A stretch of 44,045 nt of DNA, taken from NCBI GenBank assembly GCA_031405895.1, contig JANOFL010000082.1:1-44045 (forward strand), in the 5' to 3' direction. This document shows positions 11,063 to 20,821 of this stretch, piece by piece. Every line of letters begins with the position of its first letter. The stretch's first letter is position 1. The notes under the pieces are model-generated. The model was not told the origin of the DNA. It did not search any database and worked only from the letters and a program-made list of their open reading frames with translations. Made by a program: the position numbers and the translations under genes. The DNA is from BJ22 sp031405895. Lineage in GTDB: Bacteria > Planctomycetota > Planctomycetia > Pirellulales > Pirellulaceae.

Positions 11063-11413
11063 ATGTCCGGCCACGACCATCACGGCTTTGCCCACGTCGC
11101 ATCGCCGAAACTGTTGCTGACGACGTTTTTCGTGCTGATCGCGCTGACGCTGCTGACCGTGCTGACGGCCGGGACGCCGCTGGTTGGGCCGTTTGGTGCC
11201 GTGATCGCGATGGGGATTGCGACGGTCAAGGCCGCGCTCGTGGCCCTGTTCTTCATGCACATGTACGGGGACAAGCCGTTCAACGTGATCGCGTTTCTCA
11301 GCTCGTTCCTGTTCGCCTCGCTCTTCATCGGGCTGACACTGCTCGACTCAAGCCACTACCAGAATGAGATCGACGCCTTCCCGCGGACCCCGCCGGTCGT
11401 GACGCCGAAGTAG
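11063..11413 (+). CDS. Prokaryotic cytochrome c oxidase subunit IV-like protein
   Basis: A 116-residue protein with three predicted helices and the KAALVALFFMHM motif characteristic of the small CtaF/COX4-like subunit that follows subunit III in bacterial oxidase operons. The N-terminus has a His cluster (MSGHDHHGFAHV), as do several neighbours here. It begins 52 bp after coxC and belongs to the same transcription unit. It probably stabilises the oxidase in the membrane. Confidence 0.88.
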   Translation: MSGHDHHGFAHVASPKLLLTTFFVLIALTLLTVLTAGTPLVGPFGAVIAMGIATVKAALVALFFMHMYGDKPFNVIAFLSSFLFASLFIGLTLLDSSHYQNEIDAFPRTPPVVTPK

Positions 11414-11423
11414 GTGGGCCAGT

Positions 11424-11503
11424 GTCGCCTTTCGTTCCGCGAAAGTCCGCGCCCGCATTGCATGGACCCACGCAGCCTGTCCTTTCGCGGAGCGAAAGGC
11501 GAC
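11424..11503. mobile_element. 80-bp MITE-like element, GTCGCCTTTCG termini, copy 1
   Basis: Ends are GTCGCCTTTCGTTCCGCGAAAG and its near-exact reverse complement CTTTCGCGGAGCGAAAGGCGAC apart from one base. It has no coding capacity. A second copy in the opposite orientation lies at 12270-12348, so the two bracket the subunit III-like gene. Confidence 0.8.
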
Positions 11504-11600
11504 AATTGATGTCCATCGCGCGAAGCATGTCCCCGACAGGCCGGAGGATTTGCGCCCTTCCGCTACGGCAAGAGAAACCGTGCTCAAGCACCCGTTGCAA

Positions 11601-12179
11601 ATGCTCTCCAGCCGCCGCGACCTGCACCAGGCCCGCTGGCTGTTCTGGCTGTTCCTCGCCTCGCTGGGGATGTTCTTTCTCGCCACGCTGACAACCTACG
11701 TCATCATCCGGACACAAAGTTCACTGCCGATCAAGCGTGAATACGCGCCTGTGCGGCTGCCGGCCAGCTTCTGGTTGAGTACGATCCTGATGCTGGCGAC
11801 GAGCGTCCTGCTGGAGCGGGCGGTCTGGTTCGTACGGCGCGAGCGGCAAGTGCCGTTCCGGCTGAACCTGATCTGGGCCGCGGCGTTCGGGGGCGGCTTT
11901 CTGGTGGTCCAGGCAGCCTCGATGGCCCAGCTGCTGGTCACGCACTTCTCAATGAGCGACGGCTCGACCAAGTTCTACGGGCTGACGTTCACGCTGGCGC
12001 TGGTCCATGCCCTGCACGTTCTCGGCGGCGTGGTTTTTCTGGTCTGGATCCTCGTCCGGGCCCACCAGAATTTCTTCGACCATGAACGCTACTGGTCGGT
12101 TTCGCATTGCGCCGGCTACTGGCACTTCCTCGACGTGGTCTGGCTCGCCATGCTGGCGACGTTTCTGGTCACGGGATGA
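11601..12179 (+). CDS. Second cytochrome c oxidase subunit III-like protein
   Basis: The protein has 192 residues and five predicted helices. The end HALHVLGGVVFLVWILVRA followed by YWSVSHCAGYWHFLDVVWLAMLATFLV matches the two conserved C-terminal segments of haem-copper oxidase subunit III. It is a short subunit III family member distinct from the coxC gene at 9811. I chose ATG 11601; a GTG at 11580 is also in frame. Inverted copies of one MITE-like element lie 97 bp before and 90 bp after it, which is unusual inside an oxidase operon. It could be an alternative subunit III or an assembly protein. Confidence 0.82.
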   Translation: MLSSRRDLHQARWLFWLFLASLGMFFLATLTTYVIIRTQSSLPIKREYAPVRLPASFWLSTILMLATSVLLERAVWFVRRERQVPFRLNLIWAAAFGGGFLVVQAASMAQLLVTHFSMSDGSTKFYGLTFTLALVHALHVLGGVVFLVWILVRAHQNFFDHERYWSVSHCAGYWHFLDVVWLAMLATFLVTG

Positions 12180-12192
12180 AGGCTCCCGTGGC

Positions 12193-12212
12193 GGCCAGGC
12201 TCCCGCCTGGTC
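12193..12212. repeat. Hairpin repeat, GGCCAGGC / GCCTGGTC arms
   Basis: This is one of four copies of a 20-bp hairpin with loop TCCC; others are at 31554, 34432 and, in the opposite orientation, 41741. It lies just after the subunit III-like gene and could end or stabilise that transcript. Confidence 0.7.
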
Positions 12213-12269
12213 GGTCGAGCTGCCGGCATTCTTCGCTACCGTCGCAATTGGCTTTCACGGAACCAACTG

Positions 12270-12348
12270 GTCGCCTTTCGCTTTGCGAAAGGACCTTCTA
12301 GCCAGTTCGATGCAACCAGACGCGGACTTTCGCGGAGCGAAAGGCGAC
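12270..12348. mobile_element. 79-bp MITE-like element, GTCGCCTTTCG termini, copy 2
   Basis: The terminal inverted repeats are the same as at 11424-11503, in the reverse orientation. The interior is recognisably related to copy 1 when reverse-complemented (CGCGGACTTTCGCGG at one end). It has no coding capacity. Confidence 0.8.
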
Positions 12349-12369
12349 ACTGTTTCGGATCGCGGGCCT

Positions 12370-14172
<1,803 letters not shown>

Positions 14173-14234
14173 TGCGCCTCTGCGCTCACTCATCCTGCCG
14201 CCAGCATAACAACTCCACTCAACAGCAGCTCGGC

Positions 14235-14306
14235 TCAATACCAGCCCGAAACGCAAGCAAGGACCGCCACAGGATCTTCCTTGCTTGCGCTGCGGGCTGG
14301 TATTGA
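14235..14306. mobile_element. 72-bp inverted-repeat element (AATACCAGCCCG ends), copy 1
   Basis: Long arms begin TCAATACCAGCCCG and end CGGGCTGGTATTGA and contain CGCAAGCAAGGA / TCCTTGCTTGCG. A second full copy is at 33138-33211 and a half copy at 27028-27053. Translated, it yields the NTSPQRKQG peptide in spurious N-terminal extensions. It lies between two minus-strand genes. Confidence 0.85.
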
Positions 14307-14355
14307 ATCGCAACTTCAGAAAAACGCCAATGAAATTCCTGGCCGGCTTCACGGG

Positions 14356-16800
14356 TCATTTACCAGACGGCTTGCCCAGCTCCACCCGCACCGTCGCCGC
14401 GCGATGGATATCGCGGCGGGCGAGGAGGGTGGTGCAAAGCGTGGCGAGGCTGGGCTGCGGTGTGATTTCGAGCAGCCGGCTGTTGAACGTGATCTGCAGT
14501 GGCCGGGCCGTATCGATCAGCCGGTCGTCGAGCCAGAGTTCAACCGAGTCGCGGCCGGTTGTGGTGACTTCGATCCGGTTGTCGCCCAGAATCCGGGCCG
14601 AAATCTTCTGGTTTTTGCCCGGATCGTCGGCATGCAGCCAGTAGTGGTCGCGGACCACCGGATCGGTCAATTCCCAGTCCAGTTCGCGCGGCGTGTTTTC
14701 ACGCTCGAACGGCAGCATCTCGACCAGCCAGTCGCGGTCGGGCAAGCCGCCATGCCCGTTGCGTTCCTTGAGAAAGAACTCGGCCGGGTAGCGGTCGATC
14801 CGCTGGCCGCGGAGCCCGCGCACGGTCTCCGCGAACTTCTCGCACCGTTCGCGGCGGCCGTAAGCCGTGTCGCGGCCGCCGACCATCCAGGTGAACCGCG
14901 TCGAGTGCAGGCCCGTCGCGACCGTCTCACCGTCCGTGCCGGCGGACGCGCTGGCGTGAATCGCGGCGAACAGGTCCGGCATCTTCGGGCCGATCGCGAA
15001 GGCTCCATAGCCGCCGTGCGAATAGCCGATCAGGCAGACCCGGTTGGGGTCAACGTCGTTCCATGCGACCTGCTGGGCGATCAGGTCCGTGATCAACGGG
15101 TAAACATAGTTGTCGTAGAAGCCGTTCCAGGAGTTGTTGGGCGCGCGAAGAGCGAGGTAGCGGTAGCCACCCGCTTCCGGATGGTCCTTGTAATAGATCT
15201 GCATGTGCTCCCACTGGCTGTCGTTCAGTTCCTGGGGAGCATTCCCGCCGCCGTGCATGGCAATCACCAGCGGCCAGCCGCCGGGAGGCCGTTCGCCGAC
15301 GTCTTTGATGGTGTAAGGGCTGACATGCTCGCCGCTGGTGATCCGGTTAGCGGCGCGGTCTTCGCGGAGGCTGTCGAGCCGGCCGCTGGCCTTGAGCGAT
15401 TCCCAGAGCAACGCCCGCAGTTCCATGCTGTCACCGGGCAGCGTCGGGCTCAGAGAAGGCCGCACATCCGCTTCAGTCGAGAACCATTGCCGAGCCAACT
15501 CGCGGAACGCAGCGGCATTGAATACGGCAGAGTCGTTGCCGGAAGCCAGTTTCTTGTCCGCCGGAAAGTCACGGTACTCAAACGACTGCTGCAGTTCTGC
15601 GGTGGTGCGAAACAGGAACCGCCGCGCTGAACCGTCAGGCCGGGTGGCCGTCAGCCAGTAGCGTGTGCTGGGCTGCAAAGCGAACTCAAGCACGTCGTTG
15701 CAGTCGCTCGACTCGTCGCGCGTAAATCCGGTCAGCATTTCCGCCACGGCGGCGGCGCCATCCGTTTTTTCCGCCTCACCTCCAGTCCGCGTCCGATCGG
15801 GTTCGATCAGGACATCACAGCGGACGCGCTGGTTGCCTTCGGCCGTCAGGCACCGGAACAGCGCCCGCACGGCGCCTGTTTTCGGTTCCGGTTCAGGCGG
15901 CAGGTAGCGTGACGTCACGTTCTCGGCGGGAATCGACCGGTTCGCGCGATCCCAGACCAGAGGATAGTGGACGCCGGTCGACTGCCAGGTGGTCGCGTAG
16001 ATGCTGTGCCGCGTGCTGTCGGGATCAGCGAGTGCCGCGTCGGCGGTGAACCAGGCCCGGTCGAGTCCGGCCGGGTCGTACTCGGCGGCCCCGGTGAAGT
16101 GCCAACCCTGGTCCCAGACTTCGACCCAGGTGTGGTTGCCGCGCTTGTTGGTCCACGCGGGAATCCCGGCCACCCGCGCGGGCACGCCGACCGCGCGGCA
16201 GGCGTCGACGAGGATGATCGACAGGCCGGAGCAGGAGGCCAGCCCCTGTTCGATGCTCTCGGCCGGACTCTGGTTGGCCCGTTGCCGGCCGGTCGAGTAC
16301 TTCACGTTGAGCAGCGTGAAGACTTCGCGATTGAGAATCTGGGCCGCTTCGGAGGCCGACTTCGTTTCGGCCACCAGCGGCCAGAATTTCTCGAGGAACC
16401 CGGCCCGCCACGGATCGCGTGGTTCGTCGAGGCAGGCGTGGGGCAGGACGTGGTTGAGAAAAATGTCGTCCGGAATCTGCTGCTGCCACGGCAAGCGTCC
16501 ACGGACCTCGTGCGCGAGCCGAACATTTTCCAGCAGCTGCTCCGCCGTCAGCGCCTGGGCATCGGCATCCGTCAGCCACGCCACAAGGAACCGCAGGCTG
16601 TCGCGCTGGTCTTTCGTGGGATAGGCTTCCAGCCTGTCATCGCGCTGGCCGACCGGCGCAGCAGCAAGTATCTTCTCAAGCCCGGCCCGGTTTTCTCCGG
16701 CCGCTTCCAACCGGTTCGCGATCTGCAGATCGAGGTCCTGCGCGGCGAGGATTTCGCACAGCCCGAACAGAATCCAGCCCATCGTCAGGCATCGAAACAC
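14356..16800 (-). CDS. Secreted transglutaminase-like / alpha-beta hydrolase fusion protein
   Basis: Two enzymatic domains are joined in 814 residues. After a signal peptide (MGWILFGLCEILAAQ) comes a transglutaminase-like core with the triad order Cys190 (ASCSGLS), His223 (GNHTWVEVW) and Asp242 (AEYDP). About 250 residues later an esterase-type alpha/beta-hydrolase follows, with MHGGG at the oxyanion position and Ser594 in GYSHGGYG. Such papain-fold domains can be proteases, amidases or binding modules, so activity is open. The start is set by an AGGAGG sequence five bases before GTG 16800; the longer ATG at 16842 has no such site. It may be co-transcribed with the esterase-like gene downstream. 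Confidence 0.85.
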   Translation of the reverse strand: MFRCLTMGWILFGLCEILAAQDLDLQIANRLEAAGENRAGLEKILAAAPVGQRDDRLEAYPTKDQRDSLRFLVAWLTDADAQALTAEQLLENVRLAHEVRGRLPWQQQIPDDIFLNHVLPHACLDEPRDPWRAGFLEKFWPLVAETKSASEAAQILNREVFTLLNVKYSTGRQRANQSPAESIEQGLASCSGLSIILVDACRAVGVPARVAGIPAWTNKRGNHTWVEVWDQGWHFTGAAEYDPAGLDRAWFTADAALADPDSTRHSIYATTWQSTGVHYPLVWDRANRSIPAENVTSRYLPPEPEPKTGAVRALFRCLTAEGNQRVRCDVLIEPDRTRTGGEAEKTDGAAAVAEMLTGFTRDESSDCNDVLEFALQPSTRYWLTATRPDGSARRFLFRTTAELQQSFEYRDFPADKKLASGNDSAVFNAAAFRELARQWFSTEADVRPSLSPTLPGDSMELRALLWESLKASGRLDSLREDRAANRITSGEHVSPYTIKDVGERPPGGWPLVIAMHGGGNAPQELNDSQWEHMQIYYKDHPEAGGYRYLALRAPNNSWNGFYDNYVYPLITDLIAQQVAWNDVDPNRVCLIGYSHGGYGAFAIGPKMPDLFAAIHASASAGTDGETVATGLHSTRFTWMVGGRDTAYGRRERCEKFAETVRGLRGQRIDRYPAEFFLKERNGHGGLPDRDWLVEMLPFERENTPRELDWELTDPVVRDHYWLHADDPGKNQKISARILGDNRIEVTTTGRDSVELWLDDRLIDTARPLQITFNSRLLEITPQPSLATLCTTLLARRDIHRAATVRVELGKPSGK

Positions 16801-16880
16801 CGGCACCTCCTGTCTGTTGTTGGACTGGCGAGTATAGTCCATCGAATCACACGCATTGTCTGCGCCCGGGGGACGCGCCG

Positions 16881-17435
16881 ATGGCCGCCATTTTTGAACT
16901 CGACCAGTTTGGGCAGCTGCCCTTGTGGGCCCAGGTGTTGCTGGTCGCGCGGATGGTGCGGCGGGCGAAGCTGTCGTTTGAAACGTTGCTGGCCGCGCAC
17001 GCGGTAACGCTGGTCGACGAAGCCTGTACGGTGCTGGAGCGTTCAGCTGAGCAGGGGGATATCGCCCGCGCAGACGAGGAAAAGCTGGAAGAGGGGAAGA
17101 CCTTGCGCGATCAGGCTGGTCCAGTGGCTTTGGTCGGCGAGAGTCTCTGGTGGGTGATCGATGCGGCCGGCGCGGCGCAGGCAGCCCAGGATTTCCCGGT
17201 CGACGCGACGGTGACGAACTCGGCCCTCAACGCGATCCGTTCCATCGCGGCGGATGACCGCTTCAACTCCCTCCAGATCCAGGTCGTGATGGCCGGCGAT
17301 TTCGACTTGCTGCGGTTTGCGTGCAAGGAAGCGGGAATCGGCACCTACAATGGCCTGACCACGGCCGTCGCGGGCAACCTGCCTCCCCTGCATGCCTTGA
17401 CGATGGTGGCTCGTTCGCCGAGACAGGATCGTTGA
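16881..17435 (+). CDS. Conserved-looking hypothetical protein, unknown function
   Basis: I do not recognise the family. It is a soluble 184-residue protein without signal peptide or membrane helix. The N-terminal third is helical and hydrophobic (LPLWAQVLLVARMVRRAKLSF). The rest has a mixed alpha/beta look with VALVGESLWWVIDAAGAAQAA and NSLQIQVVMAGDFDLLRFACKEA. A GGGGGACG sequence precedes the ATG. It starts 80 bp from the divergently transcribed hydrolase at 16800, so the promoters of both lie in a very short shared region. Codon use looks like that of neighbouring GC-rich genes, so I take it as real. Confidence 0.75.
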   Translation: MAAIFELDQFGQLPLWAQVLLVARMVRRAKLSFETLLAAHAVTLVDEACTVLERSAEQGDIARADEEKLEEGKTLRDQAGPVALVGESLWWVIDAAGAAQAAQDFPVDATVTNSALNAIRSIAADDRFNSLQIQVVMAGDFDLLRFACKEAGIGTYNGLTTAVAGNLPPLHALTMVARSPRQDR

Positions 17436-17511
17436 ACTGAAACCCGCCACAAGAGCGGCGAGTAATGTTTCCGGAAGTTGCGCGCGACCTTTCTTTATGG
17501 AGCGATTCGCC

Positions 17512-18816
17512 ATGACCCGATTACCCGCCGTGGCCGGTTCGCTGTCACTGCTTACGGGATGGTTGTGCCTGGCACTGGCCGGCATGACTCCCTGCTGCGG
17601 CCAGGAGAGCCATTCGAAAACTCTGGACGGCTACTTCAGCCGTGGTCAGCTGGAAGAAGCTGACCAGCATTTTCGGACGATCTGCACCGGCACGCCAGGT
17701 GACCATGGGGCCCGGTTCGCGCTAGGACTGACAGAGTTTCTGCAAGCCATCGAGTCGCTCGGCCAGGCGAATCACCGCTTTGGGCTGATGAGCCATCAGG
17801 CCCAGTGGCTGCCGATGGCCCGGCTGCCGGTGCCGGAAAACCCGACGCCTGAAAAGGTCCGCTATGAGGACCTGCGCGACGTGGTCGCGTCGTTTGCGGA
17901 AAACCTGAAACGGACAGAGGCGACGCTTGCCGCGGTGGATTCCACGGCGGTGCGGCTTGATTTTTATCTTGGCCGGGTGCGACTCGACCTGAATGGCGAC
18001 GGTGCGCACGGCGAGCAGGAAACGCTCTGGCGGATCTTTGCCGAAGTCAATCGCGGCGTCGAAGCTGAACAGGGCGAGGGATTTTTTGTGGGCCTCGACG
18101 GAGCCGATGTGCACTGGCTGCGGGGCTATTGCCATGTCCTGATGGCATTTTGTGACATGATCCTTGCCTACGACGAACGGGAACTGTTTGAGCGCTGCGG
18201 TCAATTGCTGTTTCCGGAAATTGACTCGCCGTGGCGAACGGCACGCGAGCTGGCTGATGGCGATGAACATCAGCTGAACCAGATCACGGACGCGATCGCC
18301 GCGATCCACCTGATCCGGTTTCCGCTGGTCGAGCCGGAGCGGATGAAATCCGCCCACGCCCACCTCTTGCAGGTCGTGGCCGAGAGCCGGAAATGCTGGG
18401 ACCGGGCCAGCGCCGAGACCGACAACGACCACGAATGGATTCCCAACCCCGACCAGGACAGCGTGCTGCAGCAGCGTGTCTCCGCCGAAATCATCACCGG
18501 CTGGAGCGCCGTGCTGGACGAACTGGAAGCCCTTCTGGAAGGCCGCAAACTGGTTCCATTCTGGAGAACTTACCCCGGCAACCTGCCGCTGCTGGGCGGC
18601 TGGTTTGCACAGGCGGACGTGCCGGCCAACGGGACCGGCATCAACCTGCGGCGGTTCTTTCACGAGCCGCGCGAATTCGACCTGATCCTGACCCTGCAGG
18701 GCACGGCCGTGGAACCCTGGCTGGAAGAAGGCCCGCTCTCCACACCGGAAAGCTGGGAGCAACTGACCCGCGTCTTCCAGGGCCAGTTCTTCGGCTTCGC
18801 GGTCTGGTTCAACTGA
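17512..18816 (+). CDS. Secreted hypothetical protein, unknown function
   Basis: The protein has 434 residues and a clear signal peptide (LPAVAGSLSLLTGWLCLALAG). The mature part is acidic, mostly helical and may contain a TPR-like start (GYFSRGQLEEADQHFRTICTGTPGDHGARFALGLTEFLQ). A calcium-site-like segment follows (RLDLNGDGAHGEQE), resembling an EF-hand loop, which is common in planctomycete exported proteins. I selected the second ATG because GGAG stands just ahead of it; ATG 17497 is the alternative. No enzyme motif is visible. The REP cluster begins 17 bases after its stop. Confidence 0.78.
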   Translation: MTRLPAVAGSLSLLTGWLCLALAGMTPCCGQESHSKTLDGYFSRGQLEEADQHFRTICTGTPGDHGARFALGLTEFLQAIESLGQANHRFGLMSHQAQWLPMARLPVPENPTPEKVRYEDLRDVVASFAENLKRTEATLAAVDSTAVRLDFYLGRVRLDLNGDGAHGEQETLWRIFAEVNRGVEAEQGEGFFVGLDGADVHWLRGYCHVLMAFCDMILAYDERELFERCGQLLFPEIDSPWRTARELADGDEHQLNQITDAIAAIHLIRFPLVEPERMKSAHAHLLQVVAESRKCWDRASAETDNDHEWIPNPDQDSVLQQRVSAEIITGWSAVLDELEALLEGRKLVPFWRTYPGNLPLLGGWFAQADVPANGTGINLRRFFHEPREFDLILTLQGTAVEPWLEEGPLSTPESWEQLTRVFQGQFFGFAVWFN

Positions 18817-18832
18817 ATTGTCCGCGCCAGCC

Positions 18833-19003
18833 GTAGAGCAATTGTCCCCAATTGCTCCGGGCTTTTCGACACGCCTTGACAACAATTGTCCCCAATTGCT
18901 CCGGGCATTTCGGCAAGGCTTCACAGCGATTCCCCAACTGCCCCAGGCTTTTCGCCAGGCCGAGGTCCGGGAGAAGACGAGCAATTGAGGACAATTGCTC
19001 TAC
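18833..19003. repeat. REP hairpin cluster, units 1-3
   Basis: Unit 1 (18833-18857) is GTA then arm GAGCAATTG, loop TCCC, arm CAATTGCTC. Unit 2 (18883-18901) keeps the right arm but has a degenerate left arm. Unit 3 (18979-19003) is in the opposite orientation and ends in CTCTAC. These are the first members of a family concentrated around the RAYT gene at 23498-24205. The remaining gap sequence between 17512-18816 and the next gene holds nothing else I recognise. Confidence 0.88.
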
Positions 19004-19062
19004 CTCGGTCAGTGCCGCCTTTCCAGCCCGCGCGCATGCGGCCGCGTGTCAACAGGCGTCAA

Positions 19063-19563
19063 TCAATCGCCCCCGGGACCCTCGTCACCGGCTTCCTGGC
19101 CGGGTTCCCCCGGTCCGCCTGCGTAAGCAACGTCTGGATTCTCGACGAATGTCAGCGGAATCACCACATCCAGTTTCCTGAGCGACTGGCGGAAGTCGAG
19201 GAAGACCGTGAACTCGGCCGTGGTTTCGCACGGGCTCATGGCCGAAACCAGCAAGTCGAGCTCAAGCGACTGGCCGGCGGCGATTTCGACGGGTGGTGAC
19301 TTTGAACCAAAGTCGAGCTGCAGGCCTCAGCAAGCGTCATTGCCCACCACGCGAATCAGGAACCGGTTCTCGTTCCTTAACACCAGCGGAACCCGGTGAT
19401 TCACCATCGCCAGCAGCGACCGGGCCTGGTCCGGATCGCGCGGCAAGAGTGAAACACCTTTCGGCTCCACCGACCGGTCGTCAAACAAGCCCATCCCGGC
19501 ACCCACGGCTCCGAGCAGGCAAACCATCGCAGCCACAGCCAATCCCGGCGTCAGGTACTTCAC
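19063..19563 (-). CDS. Membrane-anchored DUF1573-like protein; candidate selenoprotein with in-frame TGA
   Basis: The start is GTG 19563, preceded by GGAGG about nine bases upstream. Residues 1-25 form an N-terminal anchor (YLTPGLAVAAMVCLLGAVGA). The frame meets a TGA at 19327-19329 (codon 79) and continues open in the same frame for 87 further codons. Their sequence stays protein-like (VEIAAGQSLELDLLV, FTVFLDFRQSLRKLDVVIPL), as in the second half of a DUF1573-like beta-sandwich. By eye, RVVGNDAC-TGA aligns without gaps with RIIGISHS-C of the DUF1573 protein at 22172, so TGA stands where the paralogue has Cys221. A hairpin starts 12 bases after TGA. The alternatives are a simple nonsense mutation (pseudogene) or a 78-residue truncated product. 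Sec incorporation is inference; no selenocysteine machinery is visible here. Confidence 0.6.
19298..19314 (-). promoter_or_regulatory. SECIS-like hairpin downstream of in-frame TGA
   Basis: On the minus strand a perfect six-base stem GACTTT / AAAGTC closes the five-base loop GGTTC. The loop begins 18 nucleotides after the TGA. Bacterial SECIS elements lie inside the coding region just after UGA, with one or two G residues at the start of the apical loop. In E. coli fdhF, from memory, the loop is GGUCU at the same 18-nt distance. The stem here is short and lacks the bulged U of fdhF. Confidence 0.5.
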
Positions 19564-19920
19564 GCGCTTTCCCCTCCGGTTGTGCGGCGGTGACCATTCA
19601 CAGTATGCACGAAAACGCCACGCAGAGGCCAGCTGTTTTTGGCAGGGGCACTGTGCGGTTTGCAGCGAACCAGCCGCAAGCCTGCACGGCATCAAAAAAC
19701 TTCCGGCTCCCTCCCTCGCCGCCGCTTTGGGCGGCGTGGGGAGGGCAGGGGGAGGGGGTGACCGCGCATCGAGTCGGCGTGGAGCTGGCCATCCGAAACA
19801 CCTGCAAACCTGGCAAATCTCAAATCAGCTCCTTGACCCGGAAACCACGGTCTCGTTTTGTTCTGGAGCCGCAGGTGTCCGGTTGAACCCTGAATTGAAC
19901 GATTCCAGGTTGTTTTCCGC
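19564..19920. other. Intergenic region with a GC-rich hairpin repeat
   Basis: No gene is supported in this 357-bp stretch between the DUF1559 gene and the candidate selenoprotein gene. It contains a strong hairpin at about 19708-19744 with arms CCTCCCTCGCCGCC and GGCGGCGTGGGGAGG around GCTTTG. This is another REP-like sequence and may end transcription from the DUF1559 gene. Confidence 0.6.
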
Positions 19921-20817
19921 CTATTCCGGCGCCGAAACCGTCTCACCCGCGTCCCGCGTCGCCAGCGCCGGCATGATTTCGTTGGCGTCGTAGTTAATAA
20001 CGCGCACGCTGCCATCGCACAGCGCAAAGACCGCGCCGCCGGGGTGGTAGCTCCAGAAATGGAGCGTGTCGGACTGGCGGCCATGCTTCCCCGCCTCGTA
20101 CTGGTAAGGCCCGTCCGGGCAGTCTTCGAGATAGTTGGTCACACCCGGCAGCGGCGGCGCTTTTCGTTCGCGCACTCCCAGCAGCATGTCGCAGGAGCCG
20201 GTCCCGTGCTGGCCATACCCCGCGTACCACCAGCCGTACCAGAAATCGGGCGACGCCGGCCGCTCGCCGACCATCAGCGTGTTGCTCGTCCCGTCCGCGA
20301 TGTCGGCGAAACGGATGCTGGAATCCCGAAAGAACACACCATCTTCATCTTCCCAGTCCGTGCCGTTGACGCCCAGGTAGCTGGTCGACGCCACCACCCG
20401 GCTATTGTGCGTCCAGTGCAACTCGCCAGCATCCAGTTCACTGGGACACTGGTAAAAGTCAACCACCGTCTGCATGCCAATATGCCCGGCAAACGGCGAC
20501 GGTAATCGGCCGTAATCCGAGACCGCCTGGTCGTGCAGTGATTGCTGCTCAACGAACGGCAGAATGGCTTGGAGCCACGACCGGGAGGGATAAGGCTGCG
20601 AACTGACACCTGCGATTACGGCTGGCAAACTCTGTCGCCCGCTCTCATGGTTCATGCAGGCCAGCGCGATTTGCCTTGCCTTGTTCTCACACTCCGTCCG
20701 CCGCGCCCCCTCCCGCTCCATCTGCACCGCCGGGAGCAGCATTCCAACCAAGATCCCGATCACCGCAATGGCGACGAGAAGCTCGACAAGGGTAAATGCT
20801 TTTCTGGATCTATGCAT
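19921..20817 (-). CDS. DUF1559 family prepilin-like protein
   Basis: The protein has 298 residues and a type IV prepilin N-terminus: a short basic leader, then FTLVELLVAIAVIGILVGML after the cleavage region, followed by LPAVQMEREGARRTECENKA. DUF1559 proteins are a very large planctomycete family of exported, pilin-like proteins of unknown exact role. The C-terminal half shows the family marks DGTSNTLMVGER and a late GGAVFALCDGSVRVI. I placed the start at ATG 20817 (MHRSRKAFTLVE) because the open frame upstream to 20994 runs through the preceding gene. It is last in a minus-strand group that may be co-transcribed with the genes at 20822-23020. Confidence 0.93.
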   Translation of the reverse strand: MHRSRKAFTLVELLVAIAVIGILVGMLLPAVQMEREGARRTECENKARQIALACMNHESGRQSLPAVIAGVSSQPYPSRSWLQAILPFVEQQSLHDQAVSDYGRLPSPFAGHIGMQTVVDFYQCPSELDAGELHWTHNSRVVASTSYLGVNGTDWEDEDGVFFRDSSIRFADIADGTSNTLMVGERPASPDFWYGWWYAGYGQHGTGSCDMLLGVRERKAPPLPGVTNYLEDCPDGPYQYEAGKHGRQSDTLHFWSYHPGGAVFALCDGSVRVINYDANEIMPALATRDAGETVSAPE

Positions 20818-20821
20818 CGTT

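Noticed and set aside
14173..14352. N-terminal extension of the esterase-like protein to 14352
   Set aside because: Its first ~50 codons are an inverted-repeat element and the following ones low-complexity; the signal peptide lies further inside.
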